DNA from: Paraburkholderia sp. BCC1886
GTDB taxonomy: Bacteria; Pseudomonadota; Gammaproteobacteria; Burkholderiales; Burkholderiaceae
DNA: 64,000 nucleotides
Assembly (NCBI RefSeq): GCF_900996245.1
Contig: NZ_CAAJGK010000034.1
Location: 124,001 to 188,000, forward strand
Direction: 5' to 3'
The position numbers and the translations under genes were made by a program. The notes under the pieces were generated by a model. That model ran no database searches. It had not been told where the DNA came from and saw only the letters and a list, made by a program, of their open reading frames with translations. Shown here one piece after another: positions 9,690 to 19,089 of the stretch. Each line of letters starts with the position of its first letter. Positions within the stretch are counted from its first letter, which is position 1.

Positions 9690-10528
9690 AGTTCTCGTTG
9701 ATCGTGGCCACCTTCGGACGAAGCATCGAACTCGACCGTTTGTTCGCTTCGCTGGCATCGCAGTCATATAGAGATTTCGAGGTTATCGTTGTCGATCAGA
9801 ACGAAGACGATCGCGTCCGACGCATAGTCGATCGTTTCAGCGAGCAGATGACGATACTTTATCGCCGGTCCCCTAAAGGTTTATCGCGGGCGAGGAACGT
9901 AGGGCTGCGAGATGTACAGGGCGATATCGTCGCCTTTCCCGATGACGATTGCTGGTACGCGCCGGATGTCCTTTCATTCGTAGCCGGCCGTTTGAAGTCC
10001 GATTCGTCGCTCGACGGACTAACTGGCTGTAGTGTCGACGGAGACGGTCGCTTATCTCAAGGACGATGGTCGGCTGATACCCATCTGGTGAACCGCTACA
10101 ACATCTGGACGAGCGCGACGTCTTATACGATCTTCCTGAGAAGCGCCGCGGTACGAACCGTTGGCGAGTTCGACGAGAAACTGGGAGTCGGATCGGGGTC
10201 CCGGTGGGGCGCAGGCGAAGAAGTCAATTTTCTGCTTTCTGCGATGCGCGCAGGTGCGACGGTCCGTTACGACCCGGCGCTTCGTGTCTCTCATCCCGAG
10301 CCTTTACAAAAGTTCGACGATAAGGCGTTTGCCCGCGGCCGACTCTACAACCGCGGGTTCGGGCGCGTCCTGGGAATCAATCGATACCCGTGGCATTTCG
10401 TCCTTTACTCGCTCTCACGCCCCATGGTCGGTTGCTTGCTGTCCCTTCTCAAAGGCGACATTGCCCGGTCCCGGTATTACTGGATCGCCACGAGTCAGCG
10501 AATGCTTGGCTGGTCGGATAGGGGATGA
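9686..10528 (+). CDS. Family 2 glycosyltransferase (EPS)
   Basis: A 280-residue GT-A enzyme. It opens with SLIVATFGRSIELDRLFASL, has VIVVDQNEDD near 40, the metal-binding FPDDDCWY near 96 and an acceptor region with GAGEEVNFLLSAM. It transfers a sugar from an NDP donor to the growing lipid-linked repeat on the cytoplasmic face. It overlaps the genes on both sides by 4 nt, so it is embedded in the operon. The sugar is unknown. Confidence 0.85.
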   Translation: MKFSLIVATFGRSIELDRLFASLASQSYRDFEVIVVDQNEDDRVRRIVDRFSEQMTILYRRSPKGLSRARNVGLRDVQGDIVAFPDDDCWYAPDVLSFVAGRLKSDSSLDGLTGCSVDGDGRLSQGRWSADTHLVNRYNIWTSATSYTIFLRSAAVRTVGEFDEKLGVGSGSRWGAGEEVNFLLSAMRAGATVRYDPALRVSHPEPLQKFDDKAFARGRLYNRGFGRVLGINRYPWHFVLYSLSRPMVGCLLSLLKGDIARSRYYWIATSQRMLGWSDRG

Positions 10529-11571
10529 CCATGTCCACTTCCATGAATGATGCTGCCTCTGCCGGGCAATACACGGTGTATTCGGACTCACGATGGCCGA
10601 TGCAAACTGGCATTGGGAACATGATGACGGCCTGTCTGCAGCGTGCTCCTCGCAACGCGCGCATAGAACCATTAAGTCTGACAGGAAGAATCGGTAGTCC
10701 CTTTTCGCCGATGGCAATTTCCGCAGCGCTCGCGCACAAGAATCAGACGGGCGTGTTCTGGAGTGCGGGTTTTGTGCCGCCGGCGTGGAGTGGCTTACCG
10801 TCCGTCGTGACCGTGCACGATCTGACTCACCTTCATTACTATTCGAAGCTTCATCGGGCTTACTACGATCTTCTGTTCCGGAGCATGTACCGCCGCTGCG
10901 CGGCAATCGTCTGTGTTTCCGAGTACACGCGCCGGGAGTTCATGGAGTGGTCCGGCATCGAGCCAAATCGCGTCCATGTCGTGATGAACGGCGTCGACAC
11001 AGCCTATGCGCTCAACAAGAAAACGCTCGACATCGACTATCCGTACGTCCTGTATCCGGGGAACCGGCGTGGTTATAAGAATCTCGATCGCCTGATCGCG
11101 GCCTACGCTCAATCCAATCTGCCTGCGAAGGGCATACAGCTTCTCTTCACAGGAACCGCTGATGCAAATCTGACGGCCTTAGCCGAGAAACTAGGCGTGG
11201 GTCAGAATCTGCGCTTTTCTGGATATGTCGCTGATGAAGATATGCCACGGCTCTATCGTGGTGCGTTTCATGTGGCTTTCGTATCGCTTTATGAAGGCTT
11301 TGGCCTACCCATTGTCGAAGCAATGGCCTCTCGAGTTCCGGTGTTGACCTCCAACGTCTCGGCCATGCCGGAAGTCGCGGGCCGTGCGGCGCTTCTGGTC
11401 GATCCAACCGACACGAGTGAGATTCGCAAAGGACTAGACCGCCTTGCCGAGTCCAGCGCATTCAGACAGGAACTGATCGAAGCAGGTACGGAGCGCGCCG
11501 CACTGTTCAACTGGGACGAGTCAGCCGGGAAACACTGGCATGTCGTCGAGGAAGTTTGTCAAGCAGCCTGA
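10525..11571 (+). CDS. GT4-type glycosyltransferase (EPS)
   Basis: A 348-residue GT-B enzyme. The N-terminal half has VTVHDLTHLHYYS and VCVSEYTRREF; the C-terminal donor domain has LYPGNRRGYKNLDRLI and the E-x7-E motif in SLYEGFGLPIVEA, as in mannosyl/rhamnosyltransferase-like GT4 enzymes. Starts at 10525 and 10531 are both possible. It overlaps the preceding GT2 gene by 4 nt. The sugar is not predictable. Confidence 0.87.
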   Translation: MTMSTSMNDAASAGQYTVYSDSRWPMQTGIGNMMTACLQRAPRNARIEPLSLTGRIGSPFSPMAISAALAHKNQTGVFWSAGFVPPAWSGLPSVVTVHDLTHLHYYSKLHRAYYDLLFRSMYRRCAAIVCVSEYTRREFMEWSGIEPNRVHVVMNGVDTAYALNKKTLDIDYPYVLYPGNRRGYKNLDRLIAAYAQSNLPAKGIQLLFTGTADANLTALAEKLGVGQNLRFSGYVADEDMPRLYRGAFHVAFVSLYEGFGLPIVEAMASRVPVLTSNVSAMPEVAGRAALLVDPTDTSEIRKGLDRLAESSAFRQELIEAGTERAALFNWDESAGKHWHVVEEVCQAA

Positions 11572-11618
11572 AGACTGCACATTCATAGCACGTTCGATAA
11601 CAAAATTCCGGGGGGAAT

Positions 11619-12446
11619 ATGAATCATCGAAATCGTCTGAACGTTGTCATCGTCAATTTTCGTACGCCGGGAATTGCGATTAATTGCGTCAAATCTGTTC
11701 TCGCGCTCGAGGTCGCTACGCCCGAGGACATCGTGGTCGTCGATAACGCCTCTCCAGACGATTCCTATGTGCAGTTGCGCTCGGGATTGCCTTCCGGTGT
11801 GCGGCTCATCAGGGCCTCGCAGAATCGCGGATTCGGGGCAGGCGTGAATTTGGGCATGGCGGCCGGTACTCATGAGAATGTGCTGGTGTTGAATCCCGAC
11901 ACGTATTTCGTCGACAGCAGCCTCGAAAAAGCGTTGGATACTCTCGACGCCGATCCAACGATTGGGCTAGTCGGTCTCGATCTAACCAATCCCGACGGCT
12001 CGCGCCAATATTCTGCCCGGCGTTTCTACAGTGTTCTCGACATCGTCGGACGGCGTACCTCGTTGGGACGCTCGCATCTGCTGCGAAAGCGTCTCACCGA
12101 GCACATGATGGTGGACTCGTGGACTCCCGGCCTGCCATTCGACGCGGAGTGGGTAATGGGGACCGGCTTCGTGGTGCGTCGTCATCTGTTCGAGGAATTG
12201 AGCGGGATGGACGAGGCCTACTTTCTCTACATGGAAGACGTGGACCTTTGCGCAAGAATATGGCGCGCAGGTTTCCGGGTAGTGTGTGTGCCCGGCGCTC
12301 GTCTTGTTCATGAACACCAGCGGCAATCGGCCCGTAGTCTGGTCAACAGCGCGAGTCGGTACCACATAAAAAGTCTGCTGCGCTTTCGCAACAAGTTTCG
12401 CGTCCCGCTGACTTTCCCGCCGGGTGTGAACGGTTTGGCAAAGTGA
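11619..12446 (+). CDS. Family 2 glycosyltransferase, rhamnosyltransferase-like
   Basis: A 275-residue GT2 enzyme with NVVIVNFRTPG at the start, VVVDNASPDDS, VLVLNPDTYF, and MEDVDLCARIWRAG near 205, the pattern of the WbbL/rhamnosyltransferase-like subgroup. GGGGGAAT before the ATG is a strong ribosome site after a 47-nt gap from the GT4 gene. Its stop overlaps the GTG start of the next gene (GTGA). The subgroup suggests, but does not prove, a deoxyhexose donor. Confidence 0.87.
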   Translation: MNHRNRLNVVIVNFRTPGIAINCVKSVLALEVATPEDIVVVDNASPDDSYVQLRSGLPSGVRLIRASQNRGFGAGVNLGMAAGTHENVLVLNPDTYFVDSSLEKALDTLDADPTIGLVGLDLTNPDGSRQYSARRFYSVLDIVGRRTSLGRSHLLRKRLTEHMMVDSWTPGLPFDAEWVMGTGFVVRRHLFEELSGMDEAYFLYMEDVDLCARIWRAGFRVVCVPGARLVHEHQRQSARSLVNSASRYHIKSLLRFRNKFRVPLTFPPGVNGLAK

Positions 12447-15349
12447 AGCTGGCGGAGGTGTTCGACTGTGGTCGCCTGGTTTCATGGGTCAAGGGTCACT
12501 GGCCGGGCGTTTCGCTGAGCTTGCTGCTCCTGGCCGTGTCGTTCAATGCGTGTGCCGCGCTGGTACCGGCTATTGTGAATGGAGATTTTTCGCGAGGCCA
12601 TTCGGGCTGGTGGGGCGATAAGTTCGAAATCGTCCCAACAGAGAACGGCCGAGCACTTCAACTCTCTTCGGGTTTCGCTGCGCAGGACAAGATCGCGATT
12701 GAGCCGGCGCAGCACTACCTCATCCAGGTGTCGATACGTGCGGTCGATGCGCCACCGGAGGCGGTCTTCGTCCAGACGAGCTTTCGCGGTGGAAATGTCG
12801 ATAAGCGCTGGCGAGGCAGCGACCAGGTGCATCAAAAATGGGGAACCGAGGCGGCCTTATTCGTTGCGCGTGGACCGGATGGGAAGTGGGGCAACTACCG
12901 CGCGGTGCTTGCCGCCCCTGAACAGGCGGATCAACTCCTGATTTACCTCCGCAAGCAGCCCGGAAGCAGTGGTGTTGCGGAATTTCGTAATCTGAGCGTC
13001 ACGCCAACCGAGGAGCCTGAGACGAGTGCCGGCGATTTGCAGGGCGCACGACTCCGTACGACCTTGCTTGCTCCGGCATTGCCGGAGGGAATTCGGATTG
13101 CCCAGCTGAATGCCCTCGTTGAAATGGGAAGGCCCCCATCCAAACAACTACTTCTTGCAGATCGAGGTATCGCGAAATACCACATCTACGTCGGATCATC
13201 TGCAGACGCGATGACGTTGCATGCTGCCGGCGAATTGAGCGATTACTTCAAGCAGATCAGCGGCGCTGACTTTGGCCCATTGTCATCGGACGCCGCGCCG
13301 GGCAATCGCCCTGTCATTATCGTTGGCAACCGCAACCAGCTAGCGCCGGAAATGTGCCCGGACTCGCAGCTCGCCACGCTAGGTGAGGATGGATTCGTAT
13401 TCTGTACTCGAGGGAAGAACCTCGTGATCGAAGGATCGACCTCGCGTGGCACGATGTATGGCGTCAACTGGTTTCTCGACCACGTTCTCGGCGTCAGATG
13501 GCTCGCTCCGGATGCTACGTATATTCCTTCGCATCCAACGTTAACGACGGCGCCTTTGAACGAGCGTCACACGCCCAGATTTGCATACCGTGAGATATTG
13601 AGTAGCGAAGGGCAAGATCGTGCTTTCCGCGCCCACAATCTGTTAAACGGCGAATCGCACGGCCCATCGTTCTCGTCCTCGCCGGCGGTTCTCGATAGCT
13701 GGGATCACAGTTGGCTGGCAAAGGGCGGCGATGCCTCGTTCTGGGAGTTGTTGCCGCAAGCCCTCTATGCGAAGACACATCCCGAGTGGTATGCAGGCGG
13801 CCAACTTGCCATGATGAATCCGGATGTCCGCCGGATCATTGCAGAGAATATCGTCACACGCCTACGACGCTTGCCGGATTACAGGTTGGTCTGGTTCGGC
13901 ATCCACGATATGGATTGGGGTTGGGACATGGATCCGGCGAGCCGTGCGTTCGCCGATAAGCACGGCGGAAGCCCGTCCGCACCGCTGCTCGACATGATCT
14001 CCGATGTGGCCATGCAGGTTAGGCAGGTCATGCCGGGTGCCAGATTTGCATTCAATGCTTATCACTGGGGATTTACTCCGCCATCGGGAATGTCCGTCCC
14101 GGACTATGTATTGGTGTACCCCATGACTATCCAGGTGGATTACAGCTCGCCATTGAATGTGGGTCGCAACGAAGCGCTAGGAAAAGGGTTGACAGGTTGG
14201 AACGCGATCGCGAGCCACATGTTCGTTTGGGATCACATCACTAACTTCGGCGGCTTCATTCAGCCCACACCGAATATCTATCCTATTGGAGAGAGCATTC
14301 AGTGGCTCGCCACGCTGGATCACGTCTCAGGATATTTTGCAGAGGGCAGTTGGAACACGTCGGGCGCTGAATTCGCGAGTTTGCGGGTGTGGATGATGGC
14401 TCGGCTGCTGTGGGACCCCAATCAGAACGTCCACAATCTGGTAGCGGAGTATTGCGAGAATTATTTCGGGCCTGCGGCACCCTATGTTCTCCGGTATATC
14501 GACCTCATGCACGCAGCCTTGGCGCAGAGCGGCGACATGCTGCGCGAGCAAACTCCCATAGGGATGAAGATGTACTCGCCGACGTTCGTCGCGTCGGTGG
14601 ATCAGTTGCTTGCGCAGGCCGAGCAGCACGTGAGCGGTAATGAAGTGCTAACCGCGAGAGTGCGTCAGGCGCGACTCCCGCTCGATTACGTCATTCTCGT
14701 GCGGCGCAATGAGTATGTCGCGGCCCCGCACGACGGCGCATGGGAGCTCGATTTAGATAACCGCTTGGGGCGCTTCAACGACAGTGTCAAAAAGGCGCGG
14801 TTGACGATGTTTCGACAGGGCGCTGGGCTACCCGCACTCGCTGAACTGTTGGCCATAGAACGGCACACGCCTACTCCGCCCGATGGCGTTGCGGATATTG
14901 CGCCGGCAGACTGGAAAGACTTTCAGGACCTGGACCTGACCGTATTTGGCGGTGCTCATATCGTTGCCGATTCTCTGGCGAGCGATGGCGCGGCAGTCCA
15001 GATGAAAGGGGACTCATCCGTCTGGGCGCTCCAATTCAAGTTCGACAAGTTGCCGCCCGGGAAGTCATGGGATCTGTATGTCGCGCTTCGCGTTCGACAA
15101 GGCAAGACGGCTCTTCGTCGTGGTGGCGTTCGGGTAGGGTCTTTTCCTCCAATGGATCTATCTACGCGAGTCTCTTTAGAAGATGTCACCGGCGATCAAT
15201 ATCGGATCGTCAAGGTTCCGGGCGGTCCTTTCTCATACGGTACGAATCATGAGCAAGGGGCCTATGTACAAGCCGATCGACTTAATCCCGACGATCAACT
15301 AATGGTCGACCGCATTTTCGCCGTGCGCCATGGCACCGCGGTGAGGTGA
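12443..15349 (+). CDS. Large exported DUF4838 protein, glycoside-hydrolase-like
   Basis: A 968-residue protein. A hydrophobic segment near 20-40 (SLSLLLLAVSFNACAA) is a signal or anchor. Residues about 45-170 look like a carbohydrate-binding beta-sandwich (IVNGDFSRGHSGWWGDKFE). An N-terminal GH-associated region (TLHAAGELSDYFKQISG) precedes the DUF4838 core with KTHPEWYAGG, WFGIHDMDWGWDMD and FAFNAYHWGF; a beta-rich C-terminus follows. DUF4838 is related in fold to alpha-glucuronidase-type hydrolases. It could trim, cleave or modify the polymer outside the cytoplasm. The GTG start overlaps the upstream stop, so it is cotranslated with the GTs. Confidence 0.8.
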   Translation: MKLAEVFDCGRLVSWVKGHWPGVSLSLLLLAVSFNACAALVPAIVNGDFSRGHSGWWGDKFEIVPTENGRALQLSSGFAAQDKIAIEPAQHYLIQVSIRAVDAPPEAVFVQTSFRGGNVDKRWRGSDQVHQKWGTEAALFVARGPDGKWGNYRAVLAAPEQADQLLIYLRKQPGSSGVAEFRNLSVTPTEEPETSAGDLQGARLRTTLLAPALPEGIRIAQLNALVEMGRPPSKQLLLADRGIAKYHIYVGSSADAMTLHAAGELSDYFKQISGADFGPLSSDAAPGNRPVIIVGNRNQLAPEMCPDSQLATLGEDGFVFCTRGKNLVIEGSTSRGTMYGVNWFLDHVLGVRWLAPDATYIPSHPTLTTAPLNERHTPRFAYREILSSEGQDRAFRAHNLLNGESHGPSFSSSPAVLDSWDHSWLAKGGDASFWELLPQALYAKTHPEWYAGGQLAMMNPDVRRIIAENIVTRLRRLPDYRLVWFGIHDMDWGWDMDPASRAFADKHGGSPSAPLLDMISDVAMQVRQVMPGARFAFNAYHWGFTPPSGMSVPDYVLVYPMTIQVDYSSPLNVGRNEALGKGLTGWNAIASHMFVWDHITNFGGFIQPTPNIYPIGESIQWLATLDHVSGYFAEGSWNTSGAEFASLRVWMMARLLWDPNQNVHNLVAEYCENYFGPAAPYVLRYIDLMHAALAQSGDMLREQTPIGMKMYSPTFVASVDQLLAQAEQHVSGNEVLTARVRQARLPLDYVILVRRNEYVAAPHDGAWELDLDNRLGRFNDSVKKARLTMFRQGAGLPALAELLAIERHTPTPPDGVADIAPADWKDFQDLDLTVFGGAHIVADSLASDGAAVQMKGDSSVWALQFKFDKLPPGKSWDLYVALRVRQGKTALRRGGVRVGSFPPMDLSTRVSLEDVTGDQYRIVKVPGGPFSYGTNHEQGAYVQADRLNPDDQLMVDRIFAVRHGTAVR

Positions 15350-15399
15350 CTCGACGTTCACTGCGGGCAGAAATCGAGTAGCTCCGACGTGTCACCGTC

Positions 15400-15422
15400 C
15401 GTAACGTGTGCGTTACGTAATG
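15400..15422. promoter_or_regulatory. Inverted CGTAACG/CGTTACG half-sites upstream of the YjbH gene
   Basis: CGTAACG (15400-15406) and CGTTACG (15411-15417) form an inverted repeat with a TGTG spacer; a degenerate CGTAATG overlaps at 15416-15422. The centre lies about 130 bp upstream of the -24 element of the next sigma-54 promoter, nearly the same distance as in the block at 2086. Otherwise 15350-15777 holds no gene I can support. Confidence 0.55.
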
Positions 15423-15535
15423 AGAGAGTCGATGGCGCCGCTTAAATTTTATTGAATAACCAGATTGATGGTGATGTCGTCGTTGTTCGAGGCTAATTTC
15501 GCATGAATATTCGACGTTTAACCTTCGGCTTTGAT

Positions 15536-15551
15536 CGGCTCGCTTCTTGCT
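15536..15551 (+). promoter_or_regulatory. Sigma-54 (-24/-12) promoter of the YjbH-family gene
   Basis: CGGCTCGCTTCTTGCT matches TGGCACGnnnnTTGCW at all but two positions, with the invariant GG (15537-15538) and GC (15549-15550) at the right spacing. The start would be near 15562, giving a leader of about 215 nt. Confidence 0.6.
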
Positions 15552-15777
15552 TTATCAGGCGTGGCATTTGAACTGGACGTGCGTAATGGCGCTCGCGGAG
15601 TTCGACCTGATGCCGTGGTATCAGAAAGACCTCGCTGGATTCGGGGCGGTGAGGGTGACATACGGATGAAAAAACCAGGGTGACGAGCCGATCGTGAACG
15701 CGATGCCCGCTCGCGAGCCAGGGTTGTTTCATCTGCAATTCGATCAATAACAACGCGCGTTAAAAGCGCTACGATCC

Positions 15778-18102
15778 ATGCTCAAAAGACCGCAAGCGCA
15801 ACCGGCTTTATTGGCTCCAAAGGCAACAGCCCTATGCGCTATGCTCGCTTTCTCGCTTGCAAGCCATGCGGTCGAGCCTGCTCTGAATTCGCTGGGACAG
15901 AGCGGCGGCCTCGTCATTCCCTATGGCTTCGTGCTTCCAACTGGAACAGTCGAAGCGCAGTACAACAATTATCTCGACCCCCGCTACGGGCACTCGGCGA
16001 CCGACGGGCAAATGTACTGGGGGGCGGTGGGTCTGCTTCCTTACGTCGAGTTGTCCGGCGGTCTCGCGAATTATCCGGGGAATGTTCACGCTCCATTCTC
16101 TGGCGCGGATCATTTTATTTTCCGGCACTTGATGGCGGACATCAAAGTACAGGTGCCGACCTTCTTCAAGTATCAGCCGAGCATCGCTTTCGGGGTCACG
16201 GATTTTGGAGGGCAGACTCACTTCTTCAGGTCGAAGTACGGTGTGGTATCCCAGGCCTTTGGGCCGCTGTCCCTAACGGCCGGGTACGGTCAGGGTCAAC
16301 GTCTCGACGGACTCTTCGGCGGTGCGCAATTGTCGCTCTGGAACACCGGCTTGTCGCTACTCGCCGAAGATGATTCGAAGACGCCCTATGCTGGCTTTCG
16401 TTATCAGTCGCCCCGGATAAGCTGGCTTGGTGATGCGAATGTGATCGGCACGTTCACGCGGGCGATCCGTTCGACGAACAATGTGTCGCCGCGGACTTCG
16501 TTCTCGGTTGGTATCCAGATTCCGTTGGGGAAGCGCTTCAGTGCAGAGCGCTGTGAGAGTGGACTCTGCGAAGGACCGCAGGTACCCGAAGAAAAAACAG
16601 TAGCGGATGAGGGTCTGGAAACGCCGATTCGGCTTGGGAGCCTGGCCCCGATCGATACTCGATCGACCGATCGCAACGCCAGTTCACTGGCTGGGGATCC
16701 AGTCGCGTACGTGCCACCGCTTCGTTCTTATGCCTCGGTGATGCTGAGTGATGTTTCCTCACCCGTTGCGAGTAAGCCATCGCCTCTGGTAGGCGATGGC
16801 CTGGACGCAGCCGCGCTGGACACGATTGCGACACAATTATTCGCGGCCGGGCTCGAGCGGGTCCGCGCAGGTTTTAGCGGTAATGACCTCGTGGTCGAAT
16901 ATGAAAACCACCGCTACAACCAGAATGAAGCTGACGCACTTGGTATCGTGCTCGGAGTCGCGAGTGTCAATGCGCCGCAGGGAATCGACAAGATTCGCGT
17001 CGTGATCAAGAAGGCCGATGAGCCGCTCGGTGAAATCACCGTGGACCGTCAGGCGTTTGCACAGTTCGTAGCAGACGGGTCTCCGGTGGCGGCGAGTGCA
17101 TCCATGACAATGCGGACGCGCCCAACTTACGACGCAGATGCAATTGCCTGGCATGGCAACGAACACAGCCACGGGCTCACCAGAATTCAGATTCAGCCCA
17201 TTGTTAGTTACCTGTACGGCACCGAGTACGGCAACTTCGACGTCTCGCTAGGTGCGAATATCCAGGGCTTCGTGCCGCTGTGGCGCGGAGCCGAGTTTTA
17301 CGCCAGCTATATCGCTCCGCTTTACAACACGAAGAACATGGACGCCGGCCGGGTGTTCAGTGACTACCGTTTGCGCGGCGGCCTGGCTGCCGTCGCGTTG
17401 GCTCAGAGCTTCTGGGTCGTTCCACAGGTACTTAACGTCACCTCGATTGGCAAGTTCGATTACTCGTACGTTGGCGCGCAGAACGAAACGACGATGTTCG
17501 TTCCAGGTCGCCCCGATTTGATCCGGTTACGGTTGGCCTATCTTCACCACGAACCGGGTCATGACGACTTGCCGAGCGAGAAGAATGCGGAGCTGACTTA
17601 CCGCTGGGTTCAGCCGGCATGGAAGCTCTGGGTCGAAGCGGGGGTGGCCAGGTTCGTCGGCGGCGACAAGGGGCCGGTTGCGACGGTGACCCGGTGGTTC
17701 GACGATGTGTCGGTCAGCGTTCACGGCGAGCATAGCGGGCAAGGGACGTTCGTCGGCGCCGCTATCAGTTTCCCGCTGACGCTGAGGCAAGGCATGAAGC
17801 CTGGCGTCACCCAGGTGGATGGTACTGGGGAATTCGGGCTCGATTTCCGAACCCGTGTGAGTTCGACCAATTACGTGTCCGCTTCTGCGGCTGAGAACAT
17901 GAGCTTTCCGTATAGCACTCAACAGTACTTGCTCAACCAGGGCCGGTTCAGCGGCGAGTACTTCTCGACACAGCTTTACCGGATGCGCGATGCGTACCTC
18001 CGTTATGGACGACCTGACGGAAGTAGGACGAAAGATACGCCGCACGCTAATGAGCAGGGTGTATCGGCAGGCACACACCTGGCGTCTGGGTCGGTGGATT
18101 GA
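15778..18102 (+). CDS. YjbH-family outer-membrane polysaccharide protein
   Basis: A 774-residue exported protein with a signal peptide (about 1-31, ending SLASHA). It begins with the family pattern LNSLGQSGGLVIPYGFVLPTGTVEAQYNN and continues as an alternating beta-strand protein with many aromatic girdle residues. This is the YjbH (DUF940) exopolysaccharide family, probably a large beta-barrel with a periplasmic region. In other bacteria YjbH belongs to EPS clusters and is thought to act at the outer membrane. It has its own sigma-54-type promoter. The ribosome site before 15778 is weak, so a different start remains possible. Confidence 0.85.
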   Translation: MLKRPQAQPALLAPKATALCAMLAFSLASHAVEPALNSLGQSGGLVIPYGFVLPTGTVEAQYNNYLDPRYGHSATDGQMYWGAVGLLPYVELSGGLANYPGNVHAPFSGADHFIFRHLMADIKVQVPTFFKYQPSIAFGVTDFGGQTHFFRSKYGVVSQAFGPLSLTAGYGQGQRLDGLFGGAQLSLWNTGLSLLAEDDSKTPYAGFRYQSPRISWLGDANVIGTFTRAIRSTNNVSPRTSFSVGIQIPLGKRFSAERCESGLCEGPQVPEEKTVADEGLETPIRLGSLAPIDTRSTDRNASSLAGDPVAYVPPLRSYASVMLSDVSSPVASKPSPLVGDGLDAAALDTIATQLFAAGLERVRAGFSGNDLVVEYENHRYNQNEADALGIVLGVASVNAPQGIDKIRVVIKKADEPLGEITVDRQAFAQFVADGSPVAASASMTMRTRPTYDADAIAWHGNEHSHGLTRIQIQPIVSYLYGTEYGNFDVSLGANIQGFVPLWRGAEFYASYIAPLYNTKNMDAGRVFSDYRLRGGLAAVALAQSFWVVPQVLNVTSIGKFDYSYVGAQNETTMFVPGRPDLIRLRLAYLHHEPGHDDLPSEKNAELTYRWVQPAWKLWVEAGVARFVGGDKGPVATVTRWFDDVSVSVHGEHSGQGTFVGAAISFPLTLRQGMKPGVTQVDGTGEFGLDFRTRVSSTNYVSASAAENMSFPYSTQQYLLNQGRFSGEYFSTQLYRMRDAYLRYGRPDGSRTKDTPHANEQGVSAGTHLASGSVD

Positions 18103-18176
18103 GATCGCAGGATGTAAGCGACGGACAGGCGAGCGCGCCTGTCGATTGTGATTGACTTCCTTTTTGGAGAAAAGCA

Positions 18177-18899
18177 ATGAATATTCTTAATTCCGGTGCG
18201 CTACGCGCGTTGCAATATGGGTCGATAGCGATGGCTGCATTCGCGCTGGCCGCGTGCGGCGGTAGCAATGATGGAAGTTCGCCGGGTGCCACGGTGAAGG
18301 GCACTGCGGCCATTGGCGCCGCGTTGGTCAATGCAAGCGTCACCCTGACCTGCAAGAACGGCTCGGGAAGCGCAACGTCGGACTCGAATGGCGCTTATTC
18401 GGCGACGTTCAAGTTCGATCCGCCCTGTGCTATTACGGCGTCCAATAGTACGGCGACGATTCACTCGTTTGCCGCTGCGGCGGGGACGTTCAATGTGACG
18501 CCGTTGACAGAGGTTTTGCTGAATTACCTCGCAGCGCAACTGGGTACCACTGAAAGTGTGCTGTTGCCGGGGATCGCAACGAACGCTACTTATCAAAGCG
18601 CGTTGACTAATACGACGGTGATCAATAACGCGGTGGCTGGCGTTACTGCGTTGCTGAAGAAGCTATATGGGATCACGCTTTCGCCGGGATCTTTCCTGAC
18701 GCTTGCCTTTACGCCGGGTACGAACGGGCCGGATTCGGATCTCGATGCGTTGCTCGCTGCGGGAGCGATTACCAGTAACGGGCAACCTTCCGCTGCGCTG
18801 CTTGCGGCGGCTATAGCAGCGGGTGCTGCGTCGCCGATCGGCAGCGGAAACGCGGGAAGTGGAGCAACGGGAGGGACGGGGGCTTCGACCACGCAGTAA
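18177..18899 (+). CDS. Ala/Thr-rich lipoprotein with carboxypeptidase-regulatory-like N-domain
   Basis: A 240-residue lipoprotein: signal with lipobox LAAC (Cys27), then GGSNDGSSPG and a segment (GTAAIGAALVNASVTLTCKNG, SDSNGAYSATF) resembling a carboxypeptidase-regulatory/Ig-like fold. The remainder is helical and low-complexity, ending in a Gly/Ser/Thr tail. TTTGGAGAAAAGCA precedes the ATG. It follows the YjbH-family gene by 74 nt with a small hairpin (18124-18143) in the gap, so it is probably cotranscribed and may be an outer-membrane partner. Function unknown. Confidence 0.75.
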   Translation: MNILNSGALRALQYGSIAMAAFALAACGGSNDGSSPGATVKGTAAIGAALVNASVTLTCKNGSGSATSDSNGAYSATFKFDPPCAITASNSTATIHSFAAAAGTFNVTPLTEVLLNYLAAQLGTTESVLLPGIATNATYQSALTNTTVINNAVAGVTALLKKLYGITLSPGSFLTLAFTPGTNGPDSDLDALLAAGAITSNGQPSAALLAAAIAAGAASPIGSGNAGSGATGGTGASTTQ

Positions 18900-18976
18900 G
18901 ACCTGTATCTATATTGTTTGCCAGCATGCCTTCCCTAGGTCTCAACGGCTGTTGGGCCCGTCGATAGAGGACTGAA

Positions 18977-19007
18977 TCGAGACGAACTTCCAGGGGATTC
19001 GTCTCGA
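18977..19007. terminator. Hairpin between convergent lipoprotein and GT2 genes
   Basis: TCGAGACGAA (18977-18986) pairs with TTCGTCTCGA (18998-19007): a 10-bp stem and 11-nt loop between two converging genes. There is no T-run on either side, so termination is a guess from position. Confidence 0.35.
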
Positions 19008-19089
19008 CCGATCGAGCCGGAGAAGAGTGCTGCACAAACAACAATAGGCTGCGCATCCTGCTGACGCCCGCGCCGAAAACTGTGGTTGG

